A stretch of 39,604 nucleotides of DNA, taken from Paracoccaceae bacterium. GTDB lineage: Bacteria; Pseudomonadota; Alphaproteobacteria; Rhodobacterales; Rhodobacteraceae. The position numbers and the translations under genes are program-made. The notes below the pieces were generated by a model that saw only the letters and a list, made by a program, of their open reading frames with translations, made no database searches and had not been told where the DNA came from. This document shows positions 28,446 through 36,301 of the stretch, piece after piece; within the stretch, counting starts at the first letter, position 1, and each line of letters opens with the position of its first letter. The stretch lies in contig JAABTV010000019.1 in assembly GCA_011389685.1 (NCBI GenBank), forward strand, positions 1 to 39,604, in the 5' to 3' direction.

Positions 28446-28521
28446 AAGGGGGCGCTGCCCCCAAGCTGCAAAATGCCGGGGCATTTTGCAGCACCCCCGG
28501 AGTATTTTGGGCAAGATGAAG
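28446..28521 (-). repeat. dispersed intergenic repeat, copy B (reverse)
   Basis: Read on the minus strand it begins CTTCATCTTGCCCAAAATAC, continues TCCGGGGGTG, carries the hairpin CTGCAAAATGCC/GGCATTTTGCAG-like, and ends in GGGGGCAGCGCCCCC. It lies between the BKACE and carnitine dehydrogenase genes in the opposite orientation to copies A and C. Confidence 0.7.
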
Positions 28522-28573
28522 GACTAGGGCATTGCCGGGCGTGTCGGGTGCCGGGGTCAAGGAAGGTGAAAGA

Positions 28574-30049
28574 ATGAGCGGGATTGCGGCAATCTTGGGC
28601 GGGGGTGTGATCGGCGGCGGATGGGCCGCGCGGTTCGCGTTGAATGGCTGGCAGGTGCGGGTGTTCGACCCGGACCCGCAGGCGAAACGCAAGATCGGCG
28701 AGGTGATGGAGAATGCGCGCCTGTCCCTGCCCGGGCTGGGCAACGTGGCGCTGCCGGCAGAGGGCGCGGTGACGTTCCACGCGACCATTGCCGAGGCGGT
28801 TGCGGGCGCGGACTGGGTGCAGGAGAGCGTGCCCGAGCGGCTCGACCTCAAACAGAAGGTCTATGCCGAGTTGATGGCGCATGTACCCGGCGAAGCTGTG
28901 ATCGGCTCGTCCACCTCGGGCTACAAGCCCAGCGAATTGCAGGCCGGGCTGGCGCGGCCGGGCCAGGTGATGGTGGCGCATCCGTTCAACCCGGTCTACC
29001 TTTTGCCGCTGGTCGAACTGGTGACGACCGATGCCAACGAGGCCGCGAGGGTGGAGCGGGCCCGCGATATCCTGACCGGCCTGGGCATGTATCCGTTGCA
29101 CCTGCGCCGCGAGATCGACGCCCATGTCGCTGATCGCTTTCTCGAAGCGGTCTGGCGCGAGGCGTTGTGGCTGGTGCGCGACGGGATCGCCACGACCGAG
29201 GAGATCGACAACGCGATCCGATACGGCTTTGGCCTGCGCTGGGCGCAGATGGGGTTGTTCGAGACCTACCGTGTTGCGGGCGGCGAGGCGGGGATGCGCC
29301 ATTTCATCGCCCAGTTCGGCCCCTGCCTCAAATGGCCCTGGACAAGGCTCATGGATGTGCCGGAACTGACCGATGAGCTGATCGACGCCATCGCCGATCA
29401 GTCCGACGTGCAATCCGGGGCGCATTCGATCCGCGAACTGGAACGCATCCGCGATGCCAACCTCGTGGGCATCATGCGCGCGCTTTCGCGCGAGAACTGG
29501 GGTGCGGGGGCCTTGCAGAAGGCCCATGACGACAGGATCGAACCGGCCTCGGGGCTGGTGCGGCATGTGGACGCGTTGAGCGACCTGTCGCAACCGGTGC
29601 TGAGCGCGCGCCGGGCGGTGCCGCTCGAATGGCTCGATTACAACGGCCACATGACCGAAAGCCGCTATCTCGAAGCCTTTGCGGATGCGACAGACCGGGT
29701 GATGTGGATGATCGGCTGTGATGCGGACTATATCGCCGAGGGGGGCAGCTATTTCACGACCGAGACCCATATCCGCCATCTCGACGAGGCGCGGGCCGGC
29801 GAGGTGATCGAGATCCGAACGCAGGTGATCGCAGGCAAGGGCAAGAAGATGCACCTGTTCCACGAAATGCGCGCGGGCGAGCGGCTTTTGGCCACCGGCG
29901 AGCATTTCCTGCTGCACGTGAACCTTGAAACCCGCCGCTCCGAGCCGCCCGCCCCGCATGTCGAGGCGGCGCTGGTGAAACTGGCCGAGGCGCATGCGGC
30001 GCTGCCCATCCCCGAAGCGTTGGGCAAGGGCATCGGAGCGGCAGGCTGA
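28574..30049 (+). CDS. L-carnitine dehydrogenase fused to a betainyl-CoA thioesterase-type domain
   Basis: The N-terminal part (1-340 or so) is a 3-hydroxyacyl-CoA-dehydrogenase-fold enzyme, with the NAD loop GGGVIGGGWAARFALNGW and HPFNPVYLLPLVE. It oxidises L-carnitine to 3-dehydrocarnitine. The C-terminal part (about 350-491) is a hotdog thioesterase, with VPLEWLDYNGHMTESRYLEAF-type sequence. It can release glycine betaine from betainyl-CoA. This fusion is known from rhizobial carnitine dehydrogenases. With the BKACE upstream it forms a complete carnitine-to-betaine set. GGAAGG precedes the ATG at 28574. Inverted copies of the same repeat flank the gene. Confidence 0.88.
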   Translation: MSGIAAILGGGVIGGGWAARFALNGWQVRVFDPDPQAKRKIGEVMENARLSLPGLGNVALPAEGAVTFHATIAEAVAGADWVQESVPERLDLKQKVYAELMAHVPGEAVIGSSTSGYKPSELQAGLARPGQVMVAHPFNPVYLLPLVELVTTDANEAARVERARDILTGLGMYPLHLRREIDAHVADRFLEAVWREALWLVRDGIATTEEIDNAIRYGFGLRWAQMGLFETYRVAGGEAGMRHFIAQFGPCLKWPWTRLMDVPELTDELIDAIADQSDVQSGAHSIRELERIRDANLVGIMRALSRENWGAGALQKAHDDRIEPASGLVRHVDALSDLSQPVLSARRAVPLEWLDYNGHMTESRYLEAFADATDRVMWMIGCDADYIAEGGSYFTTETHIRHLDEARAGEVIEIRTQVIAGKGKKMHLFHEMRAGERLLATGEHFLLHVNLETRRSEPPAPHVEAALVKLAEAHAALPIPEALGKGIGAAG

Positions 30050-30062
30050 ACCGTGCCTGCGT

Positions 30063-30124
30063 CTTCATCTGACCGGAAAATACCTTGGGGGTGAATGGCG
30101 AAGCCAGAGGGGGCAAAGCCCCCT
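30063..30124 (+). repeat. dispersed intergenic repeat, copy C
   Basis: Begins CTTCATCTGACCGGAAAATAC, then a TTGGGGGTGAATGG core, and ends in GGGGGCAAAGCCCCC. Same orientation as copy A (15483-15547) and opposite to copy B. It starts 14 bp after the carnitine dehydrogenase stop and lies between convergent genes. Confidence 0.7.
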
Positions 30125-30155
30125 TCCGGACCTCTCTGTCAAAGCCGCCGCGCGC

Positions 30156-31841
30156 CTATCCCAGCAGGCGGCGCGCGATCACCTGGGCCTGGATTTCCGC
30201 GGCGCCCTCGAAAATGTTGAGGATGCGCGCGTCGCACAGGATGCGGGAAATCTTGTATTCCAGCGCGAAACCGTTGCCGCCATGGATCTGCAGCGCGTTG
30301 TCCGCCGCCGCCCAGGCCACCCGTGCGCCCAGAAGCTTGGCCATCCCGGCCTCGAGGTCGCAGCGGCGGTCGTTGTCCTTCTCCCAGGCGCTGAAATAGG
30401 TGAGTTGCCGTGCCACCATGATCTCGACCGCCATCATGGCGAGTTTCGAGGCGACGCGGGGAAACTCGATCAGCGATTTGCCGAATTGCTTGCGGTCCTG
30501 CGCGTATTGCATCCCCTGGTCGAGCGCGGCCTGCGCCACGCCGACGGCGCGCGCGGCGGTCTGGATGCGGGCGGCCTCGAAGGTCTTCATCAGCTGCTTG
30601 AAGCCTTGGCCCTCAACCCCGCCCAGAAGGTTTTCGCCCTTGACGTGGAAATTGTCGAACCCCAGTTCGTATTCCTTCATGCCGCGATAGCCCAGCACCT
30701 CGATTTCGCCGCCGGTCATGCCCGGGGTCGGGAACGGGGTCTCATCGGTGCCCGGGGTCTTCTCGGCGAGGAACATCGACAATCCGCGATGGTCGCTCGT
30801 CTCGGGGTCGGTGCGCGCGAGCAGGGTCATCACATGGGTGCGCGCGGCATGGGTGATCCAGGTCTTGTTGCCGGTCACGCGGTAATCGCCGGTCTCGTCC
30901 TTGATGGCGCGGGTGCGCAGGCTGCCGAGGTCCGAGCCGGTATTGGGTTCGGTAAAGACCGCCGTGGGCAGGATCTCGGCGCTGGCGATTTTCGGCAGCC
31001 AGTGCTCCTTTTGCGCATCGGTGCCGCCCGCGAGGATCAGTTCGGCGGCGATCTCGCTGCGTGTGCCAAGCGATCCTACACCGATATAGCCGCGCGAAAG
31101 CTCCTCCGAGACCACGACCATCGACGCCTTGGAAAGGCCCAGCCCGCCGAATTCCTCGGGGATGGTGAGGCCGAACACGCCCATCTCGGCCAGTTCCTCG
31201 ATCACCTCCATCGGGATCAGCTCGTCCTTGAGGTGCCAGTCATGGGCGACGGGTTCGACCTTTTCCAGCGCGTAGCGGCGGAATTGCGCGCGGATCATCT
31301 CGAGCTCGTCATCGAGCCCGGTGGTGCCCACGGTGATCTCGGCGGCGCGTTCCTGCATCAGCTCCACCAGCCGTAGCCGCGCGGCCTGGCTGTTGCCACG
31401 ATCGCACAGCGTCGTGACAGCATCACTCATCAGCGCGTCGATGTCGGCGCGGACGAGGCCGATATCCTGAAGCCGGACGATCTCGGTCTGGTTCATCTGG
31501 AGGCCGCCCGCGATCTGCCAGAGATATTCGCCAAAGGCGATCTGGTGAATGAGCTGTTCGACCTCGCCGAACCTGCCCGCTTCGTTCACCCGTTCGGCCC
31601 ATTTCTGCATCTGGCGCAGGGATTCGACGTAAGTCGCCAGCCAGGCCAGCCCATGCGCCGCGCCCTGATGCGCCTCGATCAGCGTGGCCGACACACGGCC
31701 CGCGTCGCTGACCATCTCGCGCAGGGCCTCGGTGGCCTTGTCGAGCACCGCCTCTGCCGGGGCGACGGCGGCGCCGGTCAGGTCGAGAAGATCGGGGAGG
31801 ATGACGGTATCACTCATGGCGTTTGGCGAATCTTTCGGCAT
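30156..31841 (-). CDS. mcd: (2S)-methylsuccinyl-CoA dehydrogenase, ethylmalonyl-CoA pathway
   Basis: Mcd is the FAD acyl-CoA dehydrogenase that converts methylsuccinyl-CoA to mesaconyl-CoA. At 561 residues it carries the N-terminal extension of about 165 residues that distinguishes Mcd from ordinary dehydrogenases. The dehydrogenase core follows, with TEPNTGSDLGSLRTRA (flavin/substrate region), FGKSLIEFPRVASKLA and HGGNGFALEYKISRILCDARI. The pathway assignment therefore rests on architecture and resemblance to the Rhodobacter enzyme. The ATG at 31841 has AAAGGGA upstream; an ATG eight codons on has no good site. It implies acetate assimilation without a glyoxylate shunt. Confidence 0.87.
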   Translation of the reverse strand: MPKDSPNAMSDTVILPDLLDLTGAAVAPAEAVLDKATEALREMVSDAGRVSATLIEAHQGAAHGLAWLATYVESLRQMQKWAERVNEAGRFGEVEQLIHQIAFGEYLWQIAGGLQMNQTEIVRLQDIGLVRADIDALMSDAVTTLCDRGNSQAARLRLVELMQERAAEITVGTTGLDDELEMIRAQFRRYALEKVEPVAHDWHLKDELIPMEVIEELAEMGVFGLTIPEEFGGLGLSKASMVVVSEELSRGYIGVGSLGTRSEIAAELILAGGTDAQKEHWLPKIASAEILPTAVFTEPNTGSDLGSLRTRAIKDETGDYRVTGNKTWITHAARTHVMTLLARTDPETSDHRGLSMFLAEKTPGTDETPFPTPGMTGGEIEVLGYRGMKEYELGFDNFHVKGENLLGGVEGQGFKQLMKTFEAARIQTAARAVGVAQAALDQGMQYAQDRKQFGKSLIEFPRVASKLAMMAVEIMVARQLTYFSAWEKDNDRRCDLEAGMAKLLGARVAWAAADNALQIHGGNGFALEYKISRILCDARILNIFEGAAEIQAQVIARRLLG

Positions 31842-31990
31842 GGTTCAAATCCCTTTCCTGTCACCCGCGCTATGTAGTCATTTCGCAGGTGCAGCGCAAT
31901 ATAGCTGCCTTTTTGACGGCGCGTTCTGTTCATTTCTTGCGCATGTGATTTTGCAGATGCGGTGCCTGCGCGTGCCGGGTAAGACAGGGC

Positions 31991-32761
31991 ATGGACATGC
32001 TTTTCACCCTGCTTTCGCCCACGGCACTTTTCGCCTGCCTGGGCATCACGCTCTTTGCCGGGACGATCAAGGGGATGGTGGGGTTTGCCATGCCGTTGAT
32101 CATGATTTCCGGCATGGGCAGCGTGGTTGCGCCGGAACTGGCGCTGGCGGGGCTGTTGATCCCGACGCTGGTGGGCAATCTCTGGCAGGGGTTCCGGCAG
32201 GGGGTGCGCGCGGCGCTGGCCTCGCTCAAGGCGTTCCGGCTGTTCATTATCGTGGGCGGGGTGATGCTGGTGATCAGCGCGCAGATGGTGCGGGTCATTC
32301 CGTCGCAGGCGATGTTCATCCTGATCGGGGTGCCGGTGACGCTGTTCACGCTGTTGCAGCTTTGGGGCTGGCGCCCGCGCATCGCGCCCGAACACGAGCC
32401 GATCGCACAGGTGGGTGTCGGGGCATTGGCCGGGGCGATGGGCGGATTCTCGGGGACATGGGGGCCGCCAACGGTGCTGTTCCTGACCGCGCTCGACACG
32501 CCCAAGCTCGACCAGGTGCGCATCCAGGGCGTGCTTTACGCGCTGGGTTCGGTGGTGCTGAGCGCGGCGCATGTCGGCTCGGGTGTGCTGCGCTGGGAAA
32601 CGCTGCCCTTCGCGCTGGCCACGCTGCCGCCCGCGCTTCTGGGCATGTGGATCGGGTTCAGGCTGCAGGACCGGATCGACCAGCGTCTGTTTCAGCGCGC
32701 CACGCTGATCGTGCTGATCTTTGCCGGTCTGAACCTCATTCGTCGCGGGCTGATGGGATAG
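31991..32761 (+). CDS. TauE/SafE-family (TSUP) membrane permease
   Basis: This is a 256-residue inner-membrane protein of the sulfite-exporter TauE/SafE family, with about eight hydrophobic helices in two repeats. The motif GTIKGMVGFAMPLIM in the first repeat and GAMGGFSGTWGPPTVLFL in the second are typical. Family members are tied to export or uptake of sulfonates and sulfite, but many are uncharacterised. The ATG at 31991 has only a weak GGG upstream; an in-frame ATG two codons later is also possible. It is convergent with the rhodanese-HTH gene across a palindrome-rich gap. Confidence 0.82.
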   Translation: MDMLFTLLSPTALFACLGITLFAGTIKGMVGFAMPLIMISGMGSVVAPELALAGLLIPTLVGNLWQGFRQGVRAALASLKAFRLFIIVGGVMLVISAQMVRVIPSQAMFILIGVPVTLFTLLQLWGWRPRIAPEHEPIAQVGVGALAGAMGGFSGTWGPPTVLFLTALDTPKLDQVRIQGVLYALGSVVLSAAHVGSGVLRWETLPFALATLPPALLGMWIGFRLQDRIDQRLFQRATLIVLIFAGLNLIRRGLMG

Positions 32762-32774
32762 GGCGTTTTGCGCT

Positions 32775-33011
32775 TAAAGCGTGTTGCGCACAATCGCATT
32801 CGGACAACGGATCGAACGCGTTCTGCTTTGCAAACGTTGCCTCGATCCGTTGTCCAAATACATGAATCCACATGAGCGCAACACGCTATAATCGAATTCA
32901 CCCCGCACGGGCTGCTTGCAGCCCGGGCAGCGCCCGCCCCGCCCCTTGGGCGGGCGCTCCGCACCCACCCCGGGTCGGGCGCTGCTCTTTCGTTGGGCGC
33001 AACATGCTTTA
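32775..33011. mobile_element. composite palindrome with 15-bp terminal repeats, MITE-like
   Basis: The left end TAAAGCGTGTTGCGC (32775-32789) and right end GCGCAACATGCTTTA (32997-33011) are reverse complements with one mismatch. A third, internal copy, GCGCAACACGCTATA, lies at 32876-32890 and pairs with the left end over 12 perfect bp. Nested inside is a perfect 14-bp inverted repeat, GGACAACGGATCGA/TCGATCCGTTGTCC (32802-32815 and 32842-32855). There is no transposase and no clear target-site duplication. It could be a non-autonomous element or a structured RNA. It fills the gap between convergent genes. Confidence 0.5.
32908..32958. terminator. two GC-rich hairpins in the convergent gap
   Basis: CGGGCTGC-tt-GCAGCCCG (32908-32925) and AGCGCCCGCCC-N8-GGGCGGGCGCT (32929-32958, 11-bp arms) stand back to back between the TSUP gene and the rhodanese-HTH gene. 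They are probable transcript ends for either direction, although no long T-run follows. Confidence 0.5.
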
Positions 33012-33017
33012 GAACCC

Positions 33018-33671
33018 CTATCCCGCCTGTGTGCGCGGCTTGATCGAGCGGCGGATCTCCTCGCCGATGGCGTGGCGGGCGCGCTCCATGTCGTGATCGA
33101 CCTGAAGCCGGATCCAGAAATCCGAGGCGGTCGAGAAATAGCGCGCCAGCCGCATCGACATTTCCACGGTCATCTTTTCGCTCCCGTTCAGCAACCCGTT
33201 GAGCCGGCCCTCGAACATGCCGGTGGCGCGGGCCAGGTCACCCACCGATAGGCCCATCGGGTCAAGGTATTCGTCGCGCAGCACATGGCCCGGGGCGGGG
33301 CAGAGAAAGACCGTTTCCGGCGGCTGCTCGTCCCCCGGGGCCTTGAGCTGCACTTCGGTCGGAAGGCAGGCCGCCTTCCACGCATCCATCCCGCCGGTCA
33401 TGTGGATGATCGCGTCATGGCCCTCTTTCAACAGCATCCTGCCCGCCGCCTCGGAGCGTTTGCCGACCGCGCAATGAAGCACGATCTTCTTGCCGGGCAG
33501 CGTCGGAAAGAGATCGGGGTCAAAGGACGACAGCGGCAGGAGCATCGCGCCGGCGATATGCTCGACCTCGTATTCCGATGGTTCGCGCACGTCGACGAGC
33601 ACGATCTCGCCCGTCTCCAGCCAGTCATGAACCTGTTGGGGTGTTGCGGGGTGGACGGTCTGTTCCGGCAT
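33018..33671 (-). CDS. rhodanese domain fused to HigA-type helix-turn-helix
   Basis: A 217-residue two-domain protein. Residues 10-105 form a rhodanese with VDVREPSEY and an intact six-residue active loop CAVGKR (C67 to R72), so it should carry a persulfide. Residues 120-200 form an XRE/HigA-type DNA-binding domain (PGHVLRDEYLDPMGLSVGDLA … RLARYFSTASDFWIRLQ), normally an antitoxin. No HigB-like toxin gene is adjacent. AAGGAAG precedes the ATG at 33671. It lies 96 bp downstream of the DsrC-like gene on the same strand. A sulfur-responsive regulator is an attractive inference. Confidence 0.85.
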   Translation of the reverse strand: MPEQTVHPATPQQVHDWLETGEIVLVDVREPSEYEVEHIAGAMLLPLSSFDPDLFPTLPGKKIVLHCAVGKRSEAAGRMLLKEGHDAIIHMTGGMDAWKAACLPTEVQLKAPGDEQPPETVFLCPAPGHVLRDEYLDPMGLSVGDLARATGMFEGRLNGLLNGSEKMTVEMSMRLARYFSTASDFWIRLQVDHDMERARHAIGEEIRRSIKPRTQAG

Positions 33672-33767
33672 GGGATCTTCCTTTCGCGCGCGCCCAAGAT
33701 TGCGCGGGCTGCACGGAAAAGGCAATCACGAACCGGCCCTGGTCCGGGCCTTACTCTTGCGTCTGTC

Positions 33768-34115
33768 CTACCCCGTTGACCAGGCACGCGGCTGGCGCAT
33801 CCCGGCGAGTTTGCACGCCTGCTTGACATAGCCCTGCGGAAACAGGGCATAAAGCACGTCCTTGGCCTGCGATTTGCTCAACCCGGCGCCATGGCCGAGG
33901 AATTTGAGCACGAAGCGCTGATCCGGCATGACACCGTGATCGGCTTCGGCGGCGCGGATGTAGTCGATCACCTGGTAGTGGCGCGGGGTGAGCGTGATCC
34001 CCTCCTGCCGGGCGCTGTAGTCGGCAAAGTCCCGCGTCCAGAGAGCGGGATCGGTGAGATATCCATGCTCGTCCACCTGCACCGGCCCTCCAGGCAGGTC
34101 GATCTTGCTCAGCAT
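33768..34115 (-). CDS. DsrC/TusE-like sulfur-relay protein lacking the C-terminal CysA
   Basis: This 115-residue protein has the DsrC/TusE fold signature: VQVDEHGYLTDPALWTRDFAD, TPRHYQVIDYIR, and FPQGYVKQACKLAG near the end. DsrC ends CKIAGLPKPTGCV with two reactive cysteines. Here only the upstream one (C101) remains, and the penultimate CysA is lost because the chain ends CKLAGMRQPRAWSTG. An out-of-frame reading of the same DNA places a Cys codon (AACLV) near the lost position, so an indel is possible. The start at 34115 matches family length. An ATG at 34148 would add 11 residues; neither has a good ribosome-binding site. Confidence 0.78.
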   Translation of the reverse strand: MLSKIDLPGGPVQVDEHGYLTDPALWTRDFADYSARQEGITLTPRHYQVIDYIRAAEADHGVMPDQRFVLKFLGHGAGLSKSQAKDVLYALFPQGYVKQACKLAGMRQPRAWSTG

Positions 34116-34239
34116 GTCGGGCCGTGTGCGCATGCATGCAGAATGCATGATATCCGGGCAGGAATCCAGCCCGCCAGAGGTTGCCCCGGTGGCGGCCGCG
34201 CGCTGCGCCTGTCCCGGTCACGGACTGCCCGAAGCGAAC

Positions 34240-34266
34240 CGCCCCGGCCTGTTGCGGACCGGGGCG
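34240..34266 (-). terminator. hairpin downstream of pckA
   Basis: CGCCCCGG/CCGGGGCG (8-bp arms, 11-nt loop) lies 33 bp beyond the pckA stop and upstream of the DsrC-like gene. On the transcribed strand it is followed by a GGTTCGCTTC tract, similar to but weaker than the prpE terminator. Confidence 0.55.
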
Positions 34267-34298
34267 TTCCAGGTGTCTTGCGGGCGCCGCACGCGGGC

Positions 34299-35897
34299 TT
34301 ATCCGATGGCGGCGGCCTTCACGTCGTCGTCGATGAAGGGCACGTATTGCGCGAAATTGTCGGCAAACATCCCGACCAGCTTCGCGGCCTGGGCGTCATA
34401 GCCCTCCTTGTCGGCCCATGTCGCGCGCGGGTCGAGCAGGGTGGCATCCACGCCAGGCACCGTCACCGGCACGTCAAAGCCGAAATTCGGGTCCTTGCGG
34501 AAGGTCGCCTCGTTCAGCGACCCGTCAAGCGCGGCGGTCAGCAGCGCGCGGGTGGCGTGGATCGGCATGCGTGAGCCGGTGCCATGGGCGCCACCGGTCC
34601 AGCCGGTGTTGACCAGCCAGCAGGTCGCGCCGTGCTTGGCGATCTTGTCGCGCAAGAGGTTGCCATAGACCTCGGGGCGGCGCGGCATGAAGGGGGCGCC
34701 GAAACAGGTCGAGAAAGTGGGTTCGGGCTCGGTCACGCCGCGCTCGGTGCCGGCGACCTTGGCGGTAAAGCCCGACAGGAAGTGATACATCGCCTGCGCC
34801 GGGGTCAGCCGCGCGATCGGGGGCAGAACGCCGAAGGCGTCGCAGGTCAGCATGATCACGTTTTTCGGGTGCCCGCCCATCCCGGTGTCCGAGGCGTTCG
34901 AGATATAGTCGAGCGGATAGGCGCAGCGCATGTTGGCGGTGAGCGTGTCATCCTCGAAATCGAGTTCGCGGGTCTCGTCGTGATAGACCATGTTCTCGAT
35001 CACGGTGCCGAATTTCGTCGTGGTGGCAAAGATTTCCGGCTCGGCCTCGGCGTCGAGGCCGATGGTCTTGGCATAGCAGCCGCCCTCGAAATTGAAGGTG
35101 CCGCGATCCGACCAGCCATGTTCGTCATCGCCAATGAGCGTGCGCGCCGGATCGGCCGAAAGCGTGGTCTTGCCGGTGCCCGACAGGCCGAAGAAGACGG
35201 CGGTGTCGACCGGGTTGCCAGTGGCGTGGTTGGCCGAGCAATGCATTGGCATCACGCCCTTTTCGGGCAGCAGGTAGTTGAGCAGCGTGAACACCGATTT
35301 CTTGTTCTCGCCGGCGTATTCGGTGCCGCCGATCAGGATCAGCTTGCGGTCGAAATTGAGCGCGATCACGGTGTCGCTGCGGCAATCGTGGCGCGCCGGG
35401 TCGGCCTTGAACCCGGGGCAGTTGATGACGGTGAAATCGGCGATATAGCCTTCGAGCGCCGAACGGTCGGGCCGGCGCAGCAGGTGGCGGATGAAAAGAC
35501 CGTGCCACGCCAGTTCGGTGACCATGCGCACGTTGATCGCATGCGCCGGGTCGGCGCCGCCGATGAGATCCTGCACGTAGTAGCTGCGCCCCTTCATGTG
35601 GTCGAGCATGTCGGCATGGAGCGCGTCAAACCCCTCGGGGCTCATCTCGGCGTTGTTTTCCCACCAGATCTGGTCGGCGACGCTGTCGGTCTTGACCACG
35701 TGCTTGTCCTTCGGCGAGCGGCCGGTGAATTTGCCGGTCGAGACGAGAAAGGTGCCGCCATTGCCGAGATGGCCCTCGCCATTGCGCAGCGCCGCTTCGA
35801 TCAGGGCCGGCTCCAGAAGGTTGTAATGGACATCTCCCAGCCCGGTAATGCCTTGATCCTCAAGCTGGAAATTGGGGTTAACCCGTCCGAATGTCAT
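34299..35897 (-). CDS. pckA: phosphoenolpyruvate carboxykinase (ATP)
   Basis: PckA converts oxaloacetate and ATP to PEP, CO2 and ADP, the entry to gluconeogenesis when cells grow on organic acids. The ATG at 35897, with AAGGAG upstream, gives 532 residues, the family length. The kinase P-loop [13 protein letters not shown], the downstream [16 protein letters not shown] and the GRSPKDK substrate loop near the N-terminus are all visible. It is transcribed away from chvI; in Agrobacterium the ChvG/ChvI system is reported to control pckA, and the shared intergenic region carries a tandem repeat (36097-36131). Confidence 0.97.
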   Translation of the reverse strand: MTFGRVNPNFQLEDQGITGLGDVHYNLLEPALIEAALRNGEGHLGNGGTFLVSTGKFTGRSPKDKHVVKTDSVADQIWWENNAEMSPEGFDALHADMLDHMKGRSYYVQDLIGGADPAHAINVRMVTELAWHGLFIRHLLRRPDRSALEGYIADFTVINCPGFKADPARHDCRSDTVIALNFDRKLILIGGTEYAGENKKSVFTLLNYLLPEKGVMPMHCSANHATGNPVDTAVFFGLSGTGKTTLSADPARTLIGDDEHGWSDRGTFNFEGGCYAKTIGLDAEAEPEIFATTTKFGTVIENMVYHDETRELDFEDDTLTANMRCAYPLDYISNASDTGMGGHPKNVIMLTCDAFGVLPPIARLTPAQAMYHFLSGFTAKVAGTERGVTEPEPTFSTCFGAPFMPRRPEVYGNLLRDKIAKHGATCWLVNTGWTGGAHGTGSRMPIHATRALLTAALDGSLNEATFRKDPNFGFDVPVTVPGVDATLLDPRATWADKEGYDAQAAKLVGMFADNFAQYVPFIDDDVKAAAIG

Positions 35898-36301
35898 CTG
35901 CGAATGCTCCTTCACGTGCCTGCACTTTCGGTCTGCGCGCCATGCCCGCGCCCCGGTTGTCGGTTGTGGCCGGGGTCCTGTCGGCGTCCCGAACCCCGTC
36001 GCGAGCGGGTTCCGGCGGCCTGGCGAGGCCCACGACACGGCCAATACCGCGCCTCTTAGCATGTCGTTTCCGCTCAGGAACAGGACGGTTTGGCGCAGTT
36101 AGCGCAACCAAGCCGAAGTTAGCGCAATCAATTTCCGATCTGACACAGAAAGTGAGACAAATTAGCCATTGTTAAGACATTTGGGGTTCAAAATGGGCAC
36201 AGTGGCGGGCCCGATTCGCAGTTTGGGATTGATTGTAAAGGCCAAAAAAGCGAATGTGCTGGAAAAAATCAGGCAAGACGAGCAGCAGAAGGATTTCAGA
36301 C
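35898..36301. promoter_or_regulatory. pckA/chvI divergent regulatory region
   Basis: This 404-bp stretch holds no gene; composition falls towards AT-rich DNA between about 36120 and 36300. AGTTAGCGCAACCAA (36097-36111) and AGTTAGCGCAATCAA (36117-36131) form a tandem direct repeat with starts exactly 20 bp apart. Candidates for the binding protein are ChvI itself (OmpR-family regulators bind tandem sites) or a LacI-type carbon regulator of the PckR/CceR kind, whose sites contain a similar TTAGCGC core. chvI is preceded by AAGGA. Confidence 0.6.

Noticed and set aside
27272..29995. Read-through of the membrane-protein frame across the carnitine genes
   Set aside because: The upstream part is antisense to BKACE and carnitine dehydrogenase; the real start is the ATG at 27271.
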